Positions 1 through 6,287 of a stretch of DNA of 7,594 bases are shown one piece after another. How positions within the stretch are numbered: the first letter of the stretch is position 1; each line of letters starts with the position of its first letter. This stretch comes from an uncultured Clostridia bacterium (lineage in GTDB: Bacteria; Bacillota; Clostridia; Oscillospirales; Ruminococcaceae). Location of the stretch: positions 1 to 7,594 of the forward strand of contig CAMWVO010000079.1 of assembly GCA_947177695.1 (NCBI GenBank). Direction: 5' to 3'. The position numbers were made by a program, and so were the translations under genes. The notes beneath the pieces were generated by a model, which worked only from the letters and a program-made list of their open reading frames with translations, did no database searches and had not been told where the DNA came from.

Positions 1-801
1 GTTCCGCACCGCCTGAAAGCTGTCCCCCAGCGCGGAGGAATCGCCGTTGAACCGCGAAAGATTGTAGGTTATCAGCGACAGCAGGTTCTGCGTGCGGTCG
101 CTGAGCAGCAGACTTTTTTCAAGATAACCAACAAGGGCAAGTACGTCGTTTTTCACCTCTCCGAAGTTTTCCGCGGAGAGCTTGTCGGCGGTCTGCAAGA
201 GCAGATTTACTATCTCGCGGCTCTGGGCTGCTTCGCCCGCAAGATACCGCAGAGAAGAGGATATGGAGGTTATGATGTCGTCCCGCGCCACAGATGAGGA
301 AGCTGCTTTAAGGAAGTCCAGCACCGCCAGGCTTACCTCCTCGCCTGCGGGAGTTCCCGCAAGCTCCGCAACCATATCTTTGATCGCACCCCAAAGCTCG
401 CCGCTGAACATGGTCGCTTCGTCCTGCTGACGGATAATGTCGTTCATAAGCTCGTTTGGGGCAAGAAGTATCTCGTTGGCAAATTCCGTTACCTTATTGA
501 GCAGCTCGGCGTTTCCCGCCGCTCCCAGAGCCGAAAGCGTGTTTGAGCCGAGCACGCCTTTCAGCAGCGCCGCTGCAAGAGCAGGGTCTTTGGAGATAGC
601 CGTCTGTATCTGCGGCAGACCCGCGCCCGCCTGATCCTTGAGATTCTGTTCGCCCAGCTGTTCGTCGCGTGTATTGGTTTTGTTGATGTAATCCACGTTG
701 CCCAGATCGAAAACCTGTTCGGGAGCCTGAGGCTTAACGCTTGTGTTAAGATTATAGTCCTTTGGTGCGACGGGGGTGGTTACCCTTAACAAGTCTGACA
801 T
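1..801 (-). CDS. Unrecognised soluble helical protein, 3'-truncated by window edge
   Basis: The frame is open on the minus strand for 267 codons and leaves the window at position 1, so the C-terminus is missing. I do not recognise the family. I chose the ATG at 801 (MSDLLRV...) because the purine-rich stretch GGAAAGGA at 811-818 lies 9 nt upstream. An in-frame ATG at 810 (MARMSDLL...) has that stretch directly against it, which is poor spacing. Residues 1-60 are polar and probably disordered, with prolines and a run of N, T, D and Q. From about residue 65 on the chain looks like successive amphipathic helices rich in A, L, E and S, for example LAAALLKGVLG (74-84) and ISSSLRYLAGEAA (180-192). 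I see no signal peptide, membrane segment, Cys/His metal site or catalytic motif. It is transcribed away from cheA, from a promoter region that touches the cheA promoter, so a link to motility or chemotaxis is possible but is only inference from position. Confidence is high that it is a gene and very low on function. Confidence 0.85.
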   Translation of the reverse strand, partial: MSDLLRVTTPVAPKDYNLNTSVKPQAPEQVFDLGNVDYINKTNTRDEQLGEQNLKDQAGAGLPQIQTAISKDPALAAALLKGVLGSNTLSALGAAGNAELLNKVTEFANEILLAPNELMNDIIRQQDEATMFSGELWGAIKDMVAELAGTPAGEEVSLAVLDFLKAASSSVARDDIITSISSSLRYLAGEAAQSREIVNLLLQTADKLSAENFGEVKNDVLALVGYLEKSLLLSDRTQNLLSLITYNLSRFNGDSSALGDSFQAVRN

Positions 802-810
802 ACGCGCCAT

Positions 811-818
811 TCCTTTCC
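811..818 (-). promoter_or_regulatory. Ribosome binding site deciding the start of the leftward gene
   Basis: Read on the minus strand this is GGAAAGGA. It is 9 nt from the ATG at 801 and 0 nt from the in-frame ATG at 810. Normal Shine-Dalgarno spacing therefore favours the 801 start. Confidence 0.55.
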
Positions 819-840
819 AGAATTTTACATATAAGTGTTA

Positions 841-852
841 GGAAAATTTTCC
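841..852. repeat. 12-bp perfect palindrome GGAAAATTTTCC
   Basis: GGAAAATTTTCC is its own reverse complement. It lies 40 bp upstream of the leftward gene's start, inside that gene's predicted leader. It could be an operator half-site pair or simply a chance result of A/T richness flanked by GG and CC. It does not match the CodY box pattern, and I cannot name a regulator for it. Confidence 0.35.
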
Positions 853-957
853 CAATCATATCAAAAACCGGTAATTTTTTTTGTTTTTTACCTTTTTTTG
901 TGCTATTTTGTTAAAAATGAACGAAAATCCACCTAAAAATTTTTCCGCTTTATTCTT

Positions 958-986
958 ATTATATTACATTTTTGTCTTGAAGTAAA
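958..986 (-). promoter_or_regulatory. Sigma-A-like promoter for the leftward gene
   Basis: On the minus strand TTTACT (986-981) is followed, after a 17-bp spacer, by TATAAT (963-958). The -10 box matches the housekeeping consensus 6/6 and the -35 box 4/6. The start site would be near 951, leaving a leader of about 150 nt before the ATG at 801. The region is very AT-rich, so chance matches are a real risk. Confidence 0.5.
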
Positions 987-1005
987 GAGTTTTTTATAGT
1001 ATAAT
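977..1005 (+). promoter_or_regulatory. Sigma-A-like promoter for the cheAWRB operon
   Basis: TTGAAG (977-982) is followed, after 17 bp, by a perfect TATAAT (1000-1005). The -35 box matches 4/6. Transcription would start near 1012, giving a leader of about 150 nt before cheA. The -35 box shares positions 981-982 with the -35 of the leftward promoter, so two polymerases could not sit on both at once. I looked for a flagellar sigma-28/SigD promoter (TAAA, about 15 nt, CCGATAT-like) and found only an isolated TAAA at 983 with no matching -10, so control by the flagellar sigma factor is not supported here. Confidence 0.6.
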
Positions 1006-1020
1006 TAAAAATATACTATA
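995..1020. promoter_or_regulatory. 9-bp inverted repeat over the -10 box, candidate operator
   Basis: TATAGTATA (995-1003) and TATACTATA (1012-1020) are exact reverse complements separated by 8 bp. The left arm covers most of the -10 box of the cheA promoter and the right arm covers the expected start site. A protein dimer bound here would block initiation. The arms are AT-rich apart from one G/C pair, so a chance origin cannot be excluded. Confidence 0.4.
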
Positions 1021-1033
1021 GAATATTATGGCG

Positions 1034-1161
1034 TGCTGTAGCATTTTTACAGCAGAGGGGTTTCCGCTGCGGCGGCAGCGTTATCCTCCGCGCAGGTTTC
1101 TTATAGCTGATTTACATCGATTAACCCTTTTAGGGGTATAAACTGATAGGTAGGTGTTTTT
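1034..1161 (+). promoter_or_regulatory. Structured, GC-richer 5' leader of cheA
   Basis: The leader changes from AT-rich to GC-rich after position 1030. Hairpin one pairs TGCTGTA (1034-1040) with TACAGCA (1048-1054). Hairpin two pairs CGCTGC (1065-1070) with GCAGCG (1075-1080) around the tetraloop GGCG. CTGCG (1067-1071) can instead pair with CGCAG (1091-1095), so hairpin two and this longer pairing exclude each other. I do not see the conserved core of the cyclic-di-GMP riboswitch or of any other class I know. The leader ends with the weak ribosome binding site AGGTAGGTG (1148-1156), 5 nt before the ATG. It is unclear whether the structure is regulatory or incidental. Confidence 0.35.
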
Positions 1162-3627
1162 ATGGCAAAATTTGAAGCAGGAATGGAAGCAATGGCGGAT
1201 ATGTACGTCTTTGAGACAACGTCGCTTCTTGAACAGCTGGACCAAATTCTGATGAAAACTGAAAACGAGAGCAGCTTTGCGGAAGAGGATATCAACGAGA
1301 TCTTCCGTACCATGCATACTATTAAGGGTTCTTCCGCCATGATGGGACTCGAAAATATGTCTAAGCTCGCTCACGCCATCGAGGATATGTTCTACATTAT
1401 CCGAGAGGATCATCCTGTGATCACTTCAATGGAAACGCTGTATGACATCATTTTCAGCGCGTCCGACCTTTTGAAAGCTGAGATCGAGAATCTCCAGGAG
1501 GACGAATACACCCCAACAGACTTTACCGAGCAGATGAACAAGATCGAGGACTTCGCCGCTGTACTGAAAGGCGCACCTCCCGCTTCTGCGGAAGCTGCCG
1601 CACCGGCAGAAGCTGCTCCTGCCGCTCCTGCTGCTGAACCCGCAGCCGCCGCGGCTCCCGCACCGGCAGCCACTCCCGCACAGCCTGTATCGGCGTCGGG
1701 ACTTACAACGGTAAAGGTATTCTTCGAGGACGACTGCAAGATGGAAAATCTGCGCGCTCTGCTGGTAATCAACAGAATATCCGAAAGCTGTGCAGAGCTT
1801 GAATACATACCCGAAGACATAGAAAACAACGGCGATACAGCCCAGACTATTATAAAGGACGGTTTCCTTGTTAAGTTCCGTCCCGCTCAGGGCGCGTCTA
1901 CCGACAGTATTATGGAGACTATCCGCACAACAGCCAACGTAAAGAACTGCGAAGTAATCGAGCGCGGTTCCGAGGCTGCGGCAGGCGATCCGTCCGGCAA
2001 CGTCACAACGGTGCGCGTTCACTTCGACGACGACTGCAAGATGGAAAATCTCCGCGCTTTGCTGGTAGTGAACAATGTAAGAGACGTATGCGAGGATGTT
2101 ACATTCGAGCCCGCAGATATCGAGGACAATGCAGATACATCAAAGATCATCGTGGAGGAGGGCTTCGTAGTCCGCTTCAAGTCAGATAAGCCGCAGATGG
2201 TTCTTCAGGTGATCGAGGGTACTCCCAGCGTTAAGTCCTATGTCGTGGAGGAAGCTCCCGCACCTGCTGCACCTGCCCCCGCTCCGGCTGCCGCTCCCGC
2301 ACCTGCCGCCGCTCCGGCTGCATCTGCTCCTGCCCCCGCTGCCGCTCCCGCAAAGAAAGCGGAAGCTCCCAAGCCTGCGGCAAAGAAAGCCGAACCCCCG
2401 AAGCCTGCTGCCGAAAGCGCTCCTGCTGCCGGCGCTGCAAAGGGCGGTGTGAAGCAGTCCCTTATCTCCGTAAATCTGAACAAGCTGGACGTGCTTCTCG
2501 ACCTGGTAGGCGAGATCGTTATTACGGAAGCTATGGTTACCTCCAATCCGGACCTCAAGGGTCTGAGACTGGATAACTTCCAGAAGTCCGCAAGACAGCT
2601 GAGAAAGCTTAACGGCGAGCTTCAGGACGCTGTAATGTCCATGCGAATGGTTCCCATTTCGGGCGCGTTCAATAAGATGACCCGTATCGTCCGCGATATG
2701 AAAGTCAAGCTGGGCAAGGACGTTGAACTTATCTTCGAGGGCGAGGAGACCGAGGTTGACAAGTCCATCATCGACCAGCTCAACGACCCGCTTATGCACA
2801 TGGTAAGAAACTCCATGGACCACGGCATCGAGGAAAATGTGGAGGACAGAATCGCGGCGGGCAAGTCCCCCAAGGGCAAGATCACCCTTTCCGCATATAA
2901 TGCTTCGGGAGAAGTTATCATAGTTATTGCCGACGACGGTCAGGGCATCGACCCCGAAAAGGTTCTTGCAAAGGCTGAAAGAAACGGCATACTTACCAAG
3001 CCCGCAAGCGAGTATTCCGAGAAAGAGATACTCAATATGATCATGCTCCCCGGCTTCTCCACCAACGAACAGGTTACGGAGTACTCCGGAAGAGGCGTGG
3101 GCATGGACGTTGTTAAAAAGAACATCGAAAAGATCGGCGGAAGCGTTTCCGTTGACTCCAAGTTCGGTCAGGGTTCAAGCTTCATTATCAAGATTCCCCT
3201 GTCCCTGTCTATTGTGGACGGCATGGAGATCTCCGTGGGCAATTCCATATTCACCATTCCTATCAATTCTATCCGCCAGTCCTTCAAGGTTCAGCCCAAT
3301 CAGCTGGTAAAGGATACCACGGGCAAGGAAATGATAATGGTATACGGCGAATGTTACCCGCTTATCAGGCTGTATCAGCTTTACGACCTCAAGCCTAATA
3401 CGGAAAACGTGTTTGACGGCATTGTGATACTGGTCGAAACGGACGGAAAGAGCGCGTGCATTTTTGCCGACGAGCTTATCGGCGAACAGCAGGTGGTTCT
3501 GAAGCCTTTCCCGACGCTGCTGGGCAACTACAATATCAAGCAGTACGGCATGAGCGGCTGCTCGATACTGGGCGACGGTTCGATCACTATTATTATAGAT
3601 GTGAGCAACGTAATCAGCGATTTCTGA
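1162..3627 (+). CDS. cheA: Chemotaxis histidine kinase CheA with two P2 domains
   Basis: This cytoplasmic kinase sits in receptor arrays, autophosphorylates on histidine and passes phosphate to CheY and CheB. Domains in order: P1/Hpt at about 1-130, with the phosphoacceptor His52 in MHTIKGSSAMMG; an Ala/Pro linker at about 137-178; P2 copy one at 181-267; P2 copy two at 281-364; a second Ala/Pro/Lys linker at about 365-427; the P3 dimerisation helices at about 431-500 (LDLVGEIVITEAMV); the P4 ATPase with N box (HMVRNSMDHGIE, 546-557), G1 box DDGQGID (591-597), F box GFST (631-634) and G2 box GRGVGMDVV (643-651); and P5, a CheW-like domain, from about 680 to 820. All catalytic boxes are intact. 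At 821 residues it is longer than typical CheA (about 650-700), which the extra P2 domain and long linkers explain. It is the first gene of the che operon. Identification is certain; the two P2 domains resemble the Thermotoga-type P2 fold by pattern. Confidence 0.98.
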   Translation: MAKFEAGMEAMADMYVFETTSLLEQLDQILMKTENESSFAEEDINEIFRTMHTIKGSSAMMGLENMSKLAHAIEDMFYIIREDHPVITSMETLYDIIFSASDLLKAEIENLQEDEYTPTDFTEQMNKIEDFAAVLKGAPPASAEAAAPAEAAPAAPAAEPAAAAAPAPAATPAQPVSASGLTTVKVFFEDDCKMENLRALLVINRISESCAELEYIPEDIENNGDTAQTIIKDGFLVKFRPAQGASTDSIMETIRTTANVKNCEVIERGSEAAAGDPSGNVTTVRVHFDDDCKMENLRALLVVNNVRDVCEDVTFEPADIEDNADTSKIIVEEGFVVRFKSDKPQMVLQVIEGTPSVKSYVVEEAPAPAAPAPAPAAAPAPAAAPAASAPAPAAAPAKKAEAPKPAAKKAEPPKPAAESAPAAGAAKGGVKQSLISVNLNKLDVLLDLVGEIVITEAMVTSNPDLKGLRLDNFQKSARQLRKLNGELQDAVMSMRMVPISGAFNKMTRIVRDMKVKLGKDVELIFEGEETEVDKSIIDQLNDPLMHMVRNSMDHGIEENVEDRIAAGKSPKGKITLSAYNASGEVIIVIADDGQGIDPEKVLAKAERNGILTKPASEYSEKEILNMIMLPGFSTNEQVTEYSGRGVGMDVVKKNIEKIGGSVSVDSKFGQGSSFIIKIPLSLSIVDGMEISVGNSIFTIPINSIRQSFKVQPNQLVKDTTGKEMIMVYGECYPLIRLYQLYDLKPNTENVFDGIVILVETDGKSACIFADELIGEQQVVLKPFPTLLGNYNIKQYGMSGCSILGDGSITIIIDVSNVISDF
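1702..2253 (+). repeat. Tandem duplication encoding two P2 domains in cheA
   Basis: The copies begin at 1702 and 2002, exactly 300 bp apart. By my count 32 of the first 60 residues are identical, and a 23-base stretch is identical (1729-1751 versus 2029-2051). The most conserved block is DDCKMENLRALLV (residues 190-202 and 290-302). The copies differ after the GF-hydrophobic strand: copy one has an insertion of about three residues near PAQGAST. Both keep hydrophobic strands and helices, so both are probably folded and under selection. Confidence 0.85.
2251..2440 (+). repeat. Low-complexity Ala/Pro(/Lys) linker region in cheA
   Basis: Imperfect repeats of GCTCCCGCACC-like and GCTCCGGCTGC-like units encode a long APAPAAAPA tract that then becomes AKKAEAPKPAAKKAE. 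A shorter tract of the same kind at 1570-1695 precedes the first P2 domain. Such linkers tether mobile P1 and P2 domains to the kinase core. This DNA is prone to length changes by slippage, and to assembly error in short reads. Confidence 0.7.
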
Positions 3628-3632
3628 TTTGC

Positions 3633-3691
3633 TCCGCCTGACAGCGGACGCACTGAAGAACGGTTCGCGGCTGGGGACGGAAAACGTCCCC
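3633..3691 (+). other. Two hairpins in the cheA-cheW gap
   Basis: The 99-nt gap is the longest inside the operon. A small hairpin pairs TCCGC (3633-3637) with GCGGA (3644-3648). A strong one pairs GGGGACG (3673-3679) with CGTCCCC (3685-3691) around a GAAAA loop. No T-run follows, so this is not an intrinsic terminator. An RNA-processing or stability element that sets cheA versus cheW levels, or a dispersed intergenic repeat, are both plausible. Confidence 0.5.
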
Positions 3692-3726
3692 GCACAGACT
3701 GCTCCATATAGAAAGGAAGATCTTAA

Positions 3727-4191
3727 ATGGCAGAAAACACCGGCGGTTCAAGATCCGCCTATACCGCAGACGGTATTGAAATCCTCTTTTTCAATATCGG
3801 CGAAAGCATTTACGGCATCGAAATAAAGTATGTTAATGAAATCATCAGCGTTGAACAGATCACTGTTGTACCAAAGATTCCCGACTACATCAAGGGTGTT
3901 ATCAATATACGCGGAAAGGTAGTTCCCATCATCAGCGTGAGAAACCGCTTCGGTATTGAGGAAATTCCCTACGACGACAGAACCTGTATCATCGTTCTTG
4001 AATTTGAGGACGGCGATCAGGTGGGAATTATCGTGGACAGAGTTCAGGAAGTTCTTATTGCCAAGCCCAGTGATATCAGCAAGGCTCCCGATTCAAAAAA
4101 TGTAAACGCAAACCGTTACATCAAGTCGATCATTGAGATAGGCGGCGAGATCAAGCTGCTTCTGGACTGCGACAAGCTTATTACCGATTGA
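3727..4191 (+). CDS. cheW: Chemotaxis coupling protein CheW
   Basis: CheW is a small cytoplasmic adaptor that links CheA (through its P5 domain) to receptor tips. The 154-residue length is normal. The single CheW beta-barrel domain covers about residues 15-153. It carries the family signature PDYIKGVINIRGKVVPIIS (52-70), followed by VGIIVDRVQEVL (99-110) and the closing IGGEIKLLLDCDKL (138-151). Start choice: GAAAGGAAG at 3711-3719 is 7 nt before the ATG. It lies 99 nt after cheA and 15 nt before cheR on the same strand. Nothing unusual is seen in the protein; it is a stand-alone CheW, not a CheV, since no receiver domain is attached. Confidence 0.97.
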   Translation: MAENTGGSRSAYTADGIEILFFNIGESIYGIEIKYVNEIISVEQITVVPKIPDYIKGVINIRGKVVPIISVRNRFGIEEIPYDDRTCIIVLEFEDGDQVGIIVDRVQEVLIAKPSDISKAPDSKNVNANRYIKSIIEIGGEIKLLLDCDKLITD

Positions 4192-4206
4192 TCGGAGGTT
4201 TGGATA

Positions 4207-5064
4207 ATGCTTAAACTTACAGATGACGATTTCAACCGTTTGGTTGCATACATGAAAAAAAATTACGGCATAAATCTGGATAAAAAGCGTATCCTTATAG
4301 AGGGAAGATTATCCAATACGGTTACCCAGAGAGGCTTTAAATCCTTTAAGGAATTTATTGATTTCGCTTTTGCCGACAAAACCGGAAACGAGACGATGCA
4401 GCTTGTTAACAAGCTTACTACAAACCATACTTTCTTCATGCGCGAGCCTGAGCATTTCGAGTTCCTGAAAAGCACTATAATGCCCCAGATGGAAAAGGAA
4501 AACGCCGCTACACGCACGCTGAACTTCTGGTGCGCGGCGTCCTCAACGGGACAGGAGCCGTACACTCTGGTAATGACTATTGACGACTACTTCGGTCCAA
4601 AGGCTTCCGCATGGAACGTGAAGCTGCTTGCTACCGATCTGGATACCGAGGTGCTCAAGGTCGCACAGGCGGGTATCTATTCTGCCGATATGCTTAAGGA
4701 CGTTCCGAAGCATTGGATGACAAAGTACTTCACCAAGCTTCCCGACGGACGCTTCCAGGTCATCGACAGACTTCGCAAGCAGATCACCTACAAGCAGTTC
4801 AATCTTATGGACAGGATAGTTGCACAGCGTCCTTACGACTTTATAAGCTGCCGCAACGTTATGATCTATTTCGAGCAGGAAACCAAAAACGCTCTTATCG
4901 AACGTTTCTTCGATGTTACCAGAGAGAACGGATATCTCTACATAGGTCACGCGGAAAGCGTCGGAAAGAACACGCGTTACACCTATGTCAAACCGGCGGT
5001 CTATAAGAAAGTTTCCGTCAAGCCCGAAGGAGCAAAGACCTACGCCGGAAGAATTACCAAATAA
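4207..5064 (+). CDS. cheR: Chemotaxis receptor methyltransferase CheR
   Basis: CheR transfers a methyl group from S-adenosylmethionine to receptor glutamates, raising kinase-stimulating activity during adaptation. The N-terminal helical domain (about 1-70) is followed by NHTFFMREPEHF (73-84), the family's N-x-T-x-F-F-R-E block. The SAM-binding loop is CAASSTGQEPY (109-119), the acidic second motif is ATDLDTEVL (142-150), and the late signature motifs are CRNVMIYF (215-222) and GYLYIGHAES (242-251). The 285-residue length is normal for the family. CGGAGGT (4193-4199) sits 7 nt before the ATG, a strong ribosome binding site immediately after the cheW stop. I see no missing key residue. Confidence 0.97.
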   Translation: MLKLTDDDFNRLVAYMKKNYGINLDKKRILIEGRLSNTVTQRGFKSFKEFIDFAFADKTGNETMQLVNKLTTNHTFFMREPEHFEFLKSTIMPQMEKENAATRTLNFWCAASSTGQEPYTLVMTIDDYFGPKASAWNVKLLATDLDTEVLKVAQAGIYSADMLKDVPKHWMTKYFTKLPDGRFQVIDRLRKQITYKQFNLMDRIVAQRPYDFISCRNVMIYFEQETKNALIERFFDVTRENGYLYIGHAESVGKNTRYTYVKPAVYKKVSVKPEGAKTYAGRITK

Positions 5065-5105
5065 ATTGGCAAAGGAGCGCCCCGCATTTACGGAGGCGGT
5101 GTGAT

Positions 5106-6233
5106 ATGAATAATACCATTCAAAACAAAAAAGTAAAGGTTCTTATTGTTGACGACTCGGCTATGTTCCGCACTTCGGTCATAAAGGGTCTGGAGAGCAC
5201 GCCCAATATCGTTATTGTCGGCGAGGCTGCGGACGCTTTTGAAGCGCGCGACAAGATACGCGAGCTTAAACCCGACGTTCTCGTCATGGACGTTGTTATG
5301 CCTAAAATGGACGGTCTTACGTTCCTGAAACAGCTTATGGAGCAGTACCCGCTGCCTTGTATCATAATGTCGGGTACGGCAAGCGAGGCTTCGGCTTTGG
5401 AAGCAGGTGCGGCGGGATTTCTCAAAAAGCCCCGTCTCCCCGCAGAGTACAAAACGTTCTCCACTATTTTGGGAACAAAGATCATACTTGCGGCAGGAAA
5501 GCCCGTTCAGAAACCGATCGCTTCAAAGACTGCGCCTAAAACAGGCGTTGACGGTCTTGTACCGGTTGTGGGCTCGACAGGCGCAAAGGTAGGACGGGTC
5601 ATGCCGAATATCCCGTCAAGAGATGATATATCGGGACTTCCCCAGAGGACACGGGAGGGCTATGTTGTCGCTCTCGGAGCTTCCACGGGCGGTACGGACG
5701 CGCTGGAATGCATAATAAAATCTTTTCCCGATACTATGCCACCTGTGCTGGTGGTACAGCATATGCCTCCCGTGTTTACCAAAATGTACAGCGAACGCCT
5801 TGACAGGTGCTGCGCGGTACACGTCAAGGAGGCTCAGGACGGCGACAGGCTTACCGAGGGCGTTTGCCTTATCGCGGCGGGCGGTTACCACATGGAGCTG
5901 AAAAAGGACGCAAGAGGCTATTTCGTCAAGTGTTATCAGGGCGAAAAGGTTTCGGGACACTGTCCTTCGGTTGATGTGATGTTCACAAGCGTTGCGGAGG
6001 TCGCGGGCAAAAAGGCTATCGGAGCGATCATGACAGGCATGGGCGCGGACGGTGCAAAGGGTATGAAAAAAATGCACGACAACGGAGCCTATACCATCGG
6101 TCAGAACAAGGAGACCTGTATTGTTTACGGTATGCCTATGGAGGCTTACAAGCTTGGAGCCTGCTCCGAGCAGCAGCCGCTGGAGAATATCGGCAAGGCA
6201 CTTTGCAGACGTCTTACCGACGGCTGGAAATAA
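5106..6233 (+). CDS. cheB: Chemotaxis methylesterase/deamidase CheB
   Basis: CheB removes methyl groups from receptor glutamates and deamidates glutamines, and is activated when CheA phosphorylates its receiver domain. Receiver domain at about residues 9-125: acidic pocket D16/D17, phosphoacceptor D62 in MDVVMPKMDG, switch Ser89 (IIMSG) and Lys108 (KKP). A linker spans about 126-184. The esterase domain (about 185-372) has the catalytic triad Ser193 in GASTGG, His219 in QHMPP and Asp315 in GMGADGAKG, plus the conserved PSVDVMF (287-293). The 375-residue length is normal. CGGAGG (5091-5096) is 9 nt before the ATG; the GTG at 5101 runs into TGA at once and is not a start. One oddity is that the stretch between Ser89 and Lys108 is about 5 residues shorter than in E. 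coli CheB, which shortens helix alpha-4. It is the last gene of the operon. Confidence 0.97.
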   Translation: MNNTIQNKKVKVLIVDDSAMFRTSVIKGLESTPNIVIVGEAADAFEARDKIRELKPDVLVMDVVMPKMDGLTFLKQLMEQYPLPCIIMSGTASEASALEAGAAGFLKKPRLPAEYKTFSTILGTKIILAAGKPVQKPIASKTAPKTGVDGLVPVVGSTGAKVGRVMPNIPSRDDISGLPQRTREGYVVALGASTGGTDALECIIKSFPDTMPPVLVVQHMPPVFTKMYSERLDRCCAVHVKEAQDGDRLTEGVCLIAAGGYHMELKKDARGYFVKCYQGEKVSGHCPSVDVMFTSVAEVAGKKAIGAIMTGMGADGAKGMKKMHDNGAYTIGQNKETCIVYGMPMEAYKLGACSEQQPLENIGKALCRRLTDGWK

Positions 6234-6240
6234 GTAACTA

Positions 6241-6282
6241 TTATAAAAAAGCAAGAGATTTCGGTCTCTTGCTTTTTTATAA
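6241..6282 (+). terminator. Intrinsic terminator of the che operon, 18-bp perfect stem
   Basis: TTATAAAAAAGCAAGAGA (6241-6258) pairs perfectly with 6265-6282 around the loop TTTCGG, which contains a stable UUCG tetraloop. The rising arm has an A6 run and the falling arm a T6 run, so it could stop transcription from either strand. It begins 7 nt after the cheB stop. The loop reads TTTCGG on the plus strand, which fits service to cheB. Confidence 0.92.
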
Positions 6283-6287
6283 GGTAC

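Noticed and set aside
182..634. Two plus-strand reading frames of 82 and 65 codons at the left end
   Set aside because: They are shadows of the leftward gene, whose frame is open from 801 to the window edge and has a proper ribosome binding site. Their Ser/Ala-rich translations look like antisense products.
977..1005. Flagellar sigma-28 (SigD) promoter for the che operon
   Set aside because: A TAAAG at 983-987 exists, but no CCGATAT-like -10 follows at the right distance; the sigma-A match is far better.
1012..1161. Cyclic-di-GMP riboswitch ahead of cheA
   Set aside because: Such elements are common before motility genes in Clostridia, but the conserved GEMM core and tetraloop-receptor pieces are not visible here.
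2182..2823. Long antisense reading frames opposite cheA, including one of 213 codons
   Set aside because: They lie over the GC-rich Ala/Pro linker and P3/P4 codons, where the complementary strand lacks stops by composition. Their proteins are Gly/Ser/Arg/Cys low-complexity with no ribosome binding site or domain, while cheA in the other frame is certain.
3629..3826. 65-codon reading frame beginning just after cheA
   Set aside because: It crosses the hairpins and then reads cheW out of frame. It has no ribosome binding site, and cheW has a good one of its own.
5616..6254. 212-codon antisense reading frame over cheB
   Set aside because: It is opposite the intact CheB esterase domain, has no recognisable family, and its apparent start lies within the che terminator.
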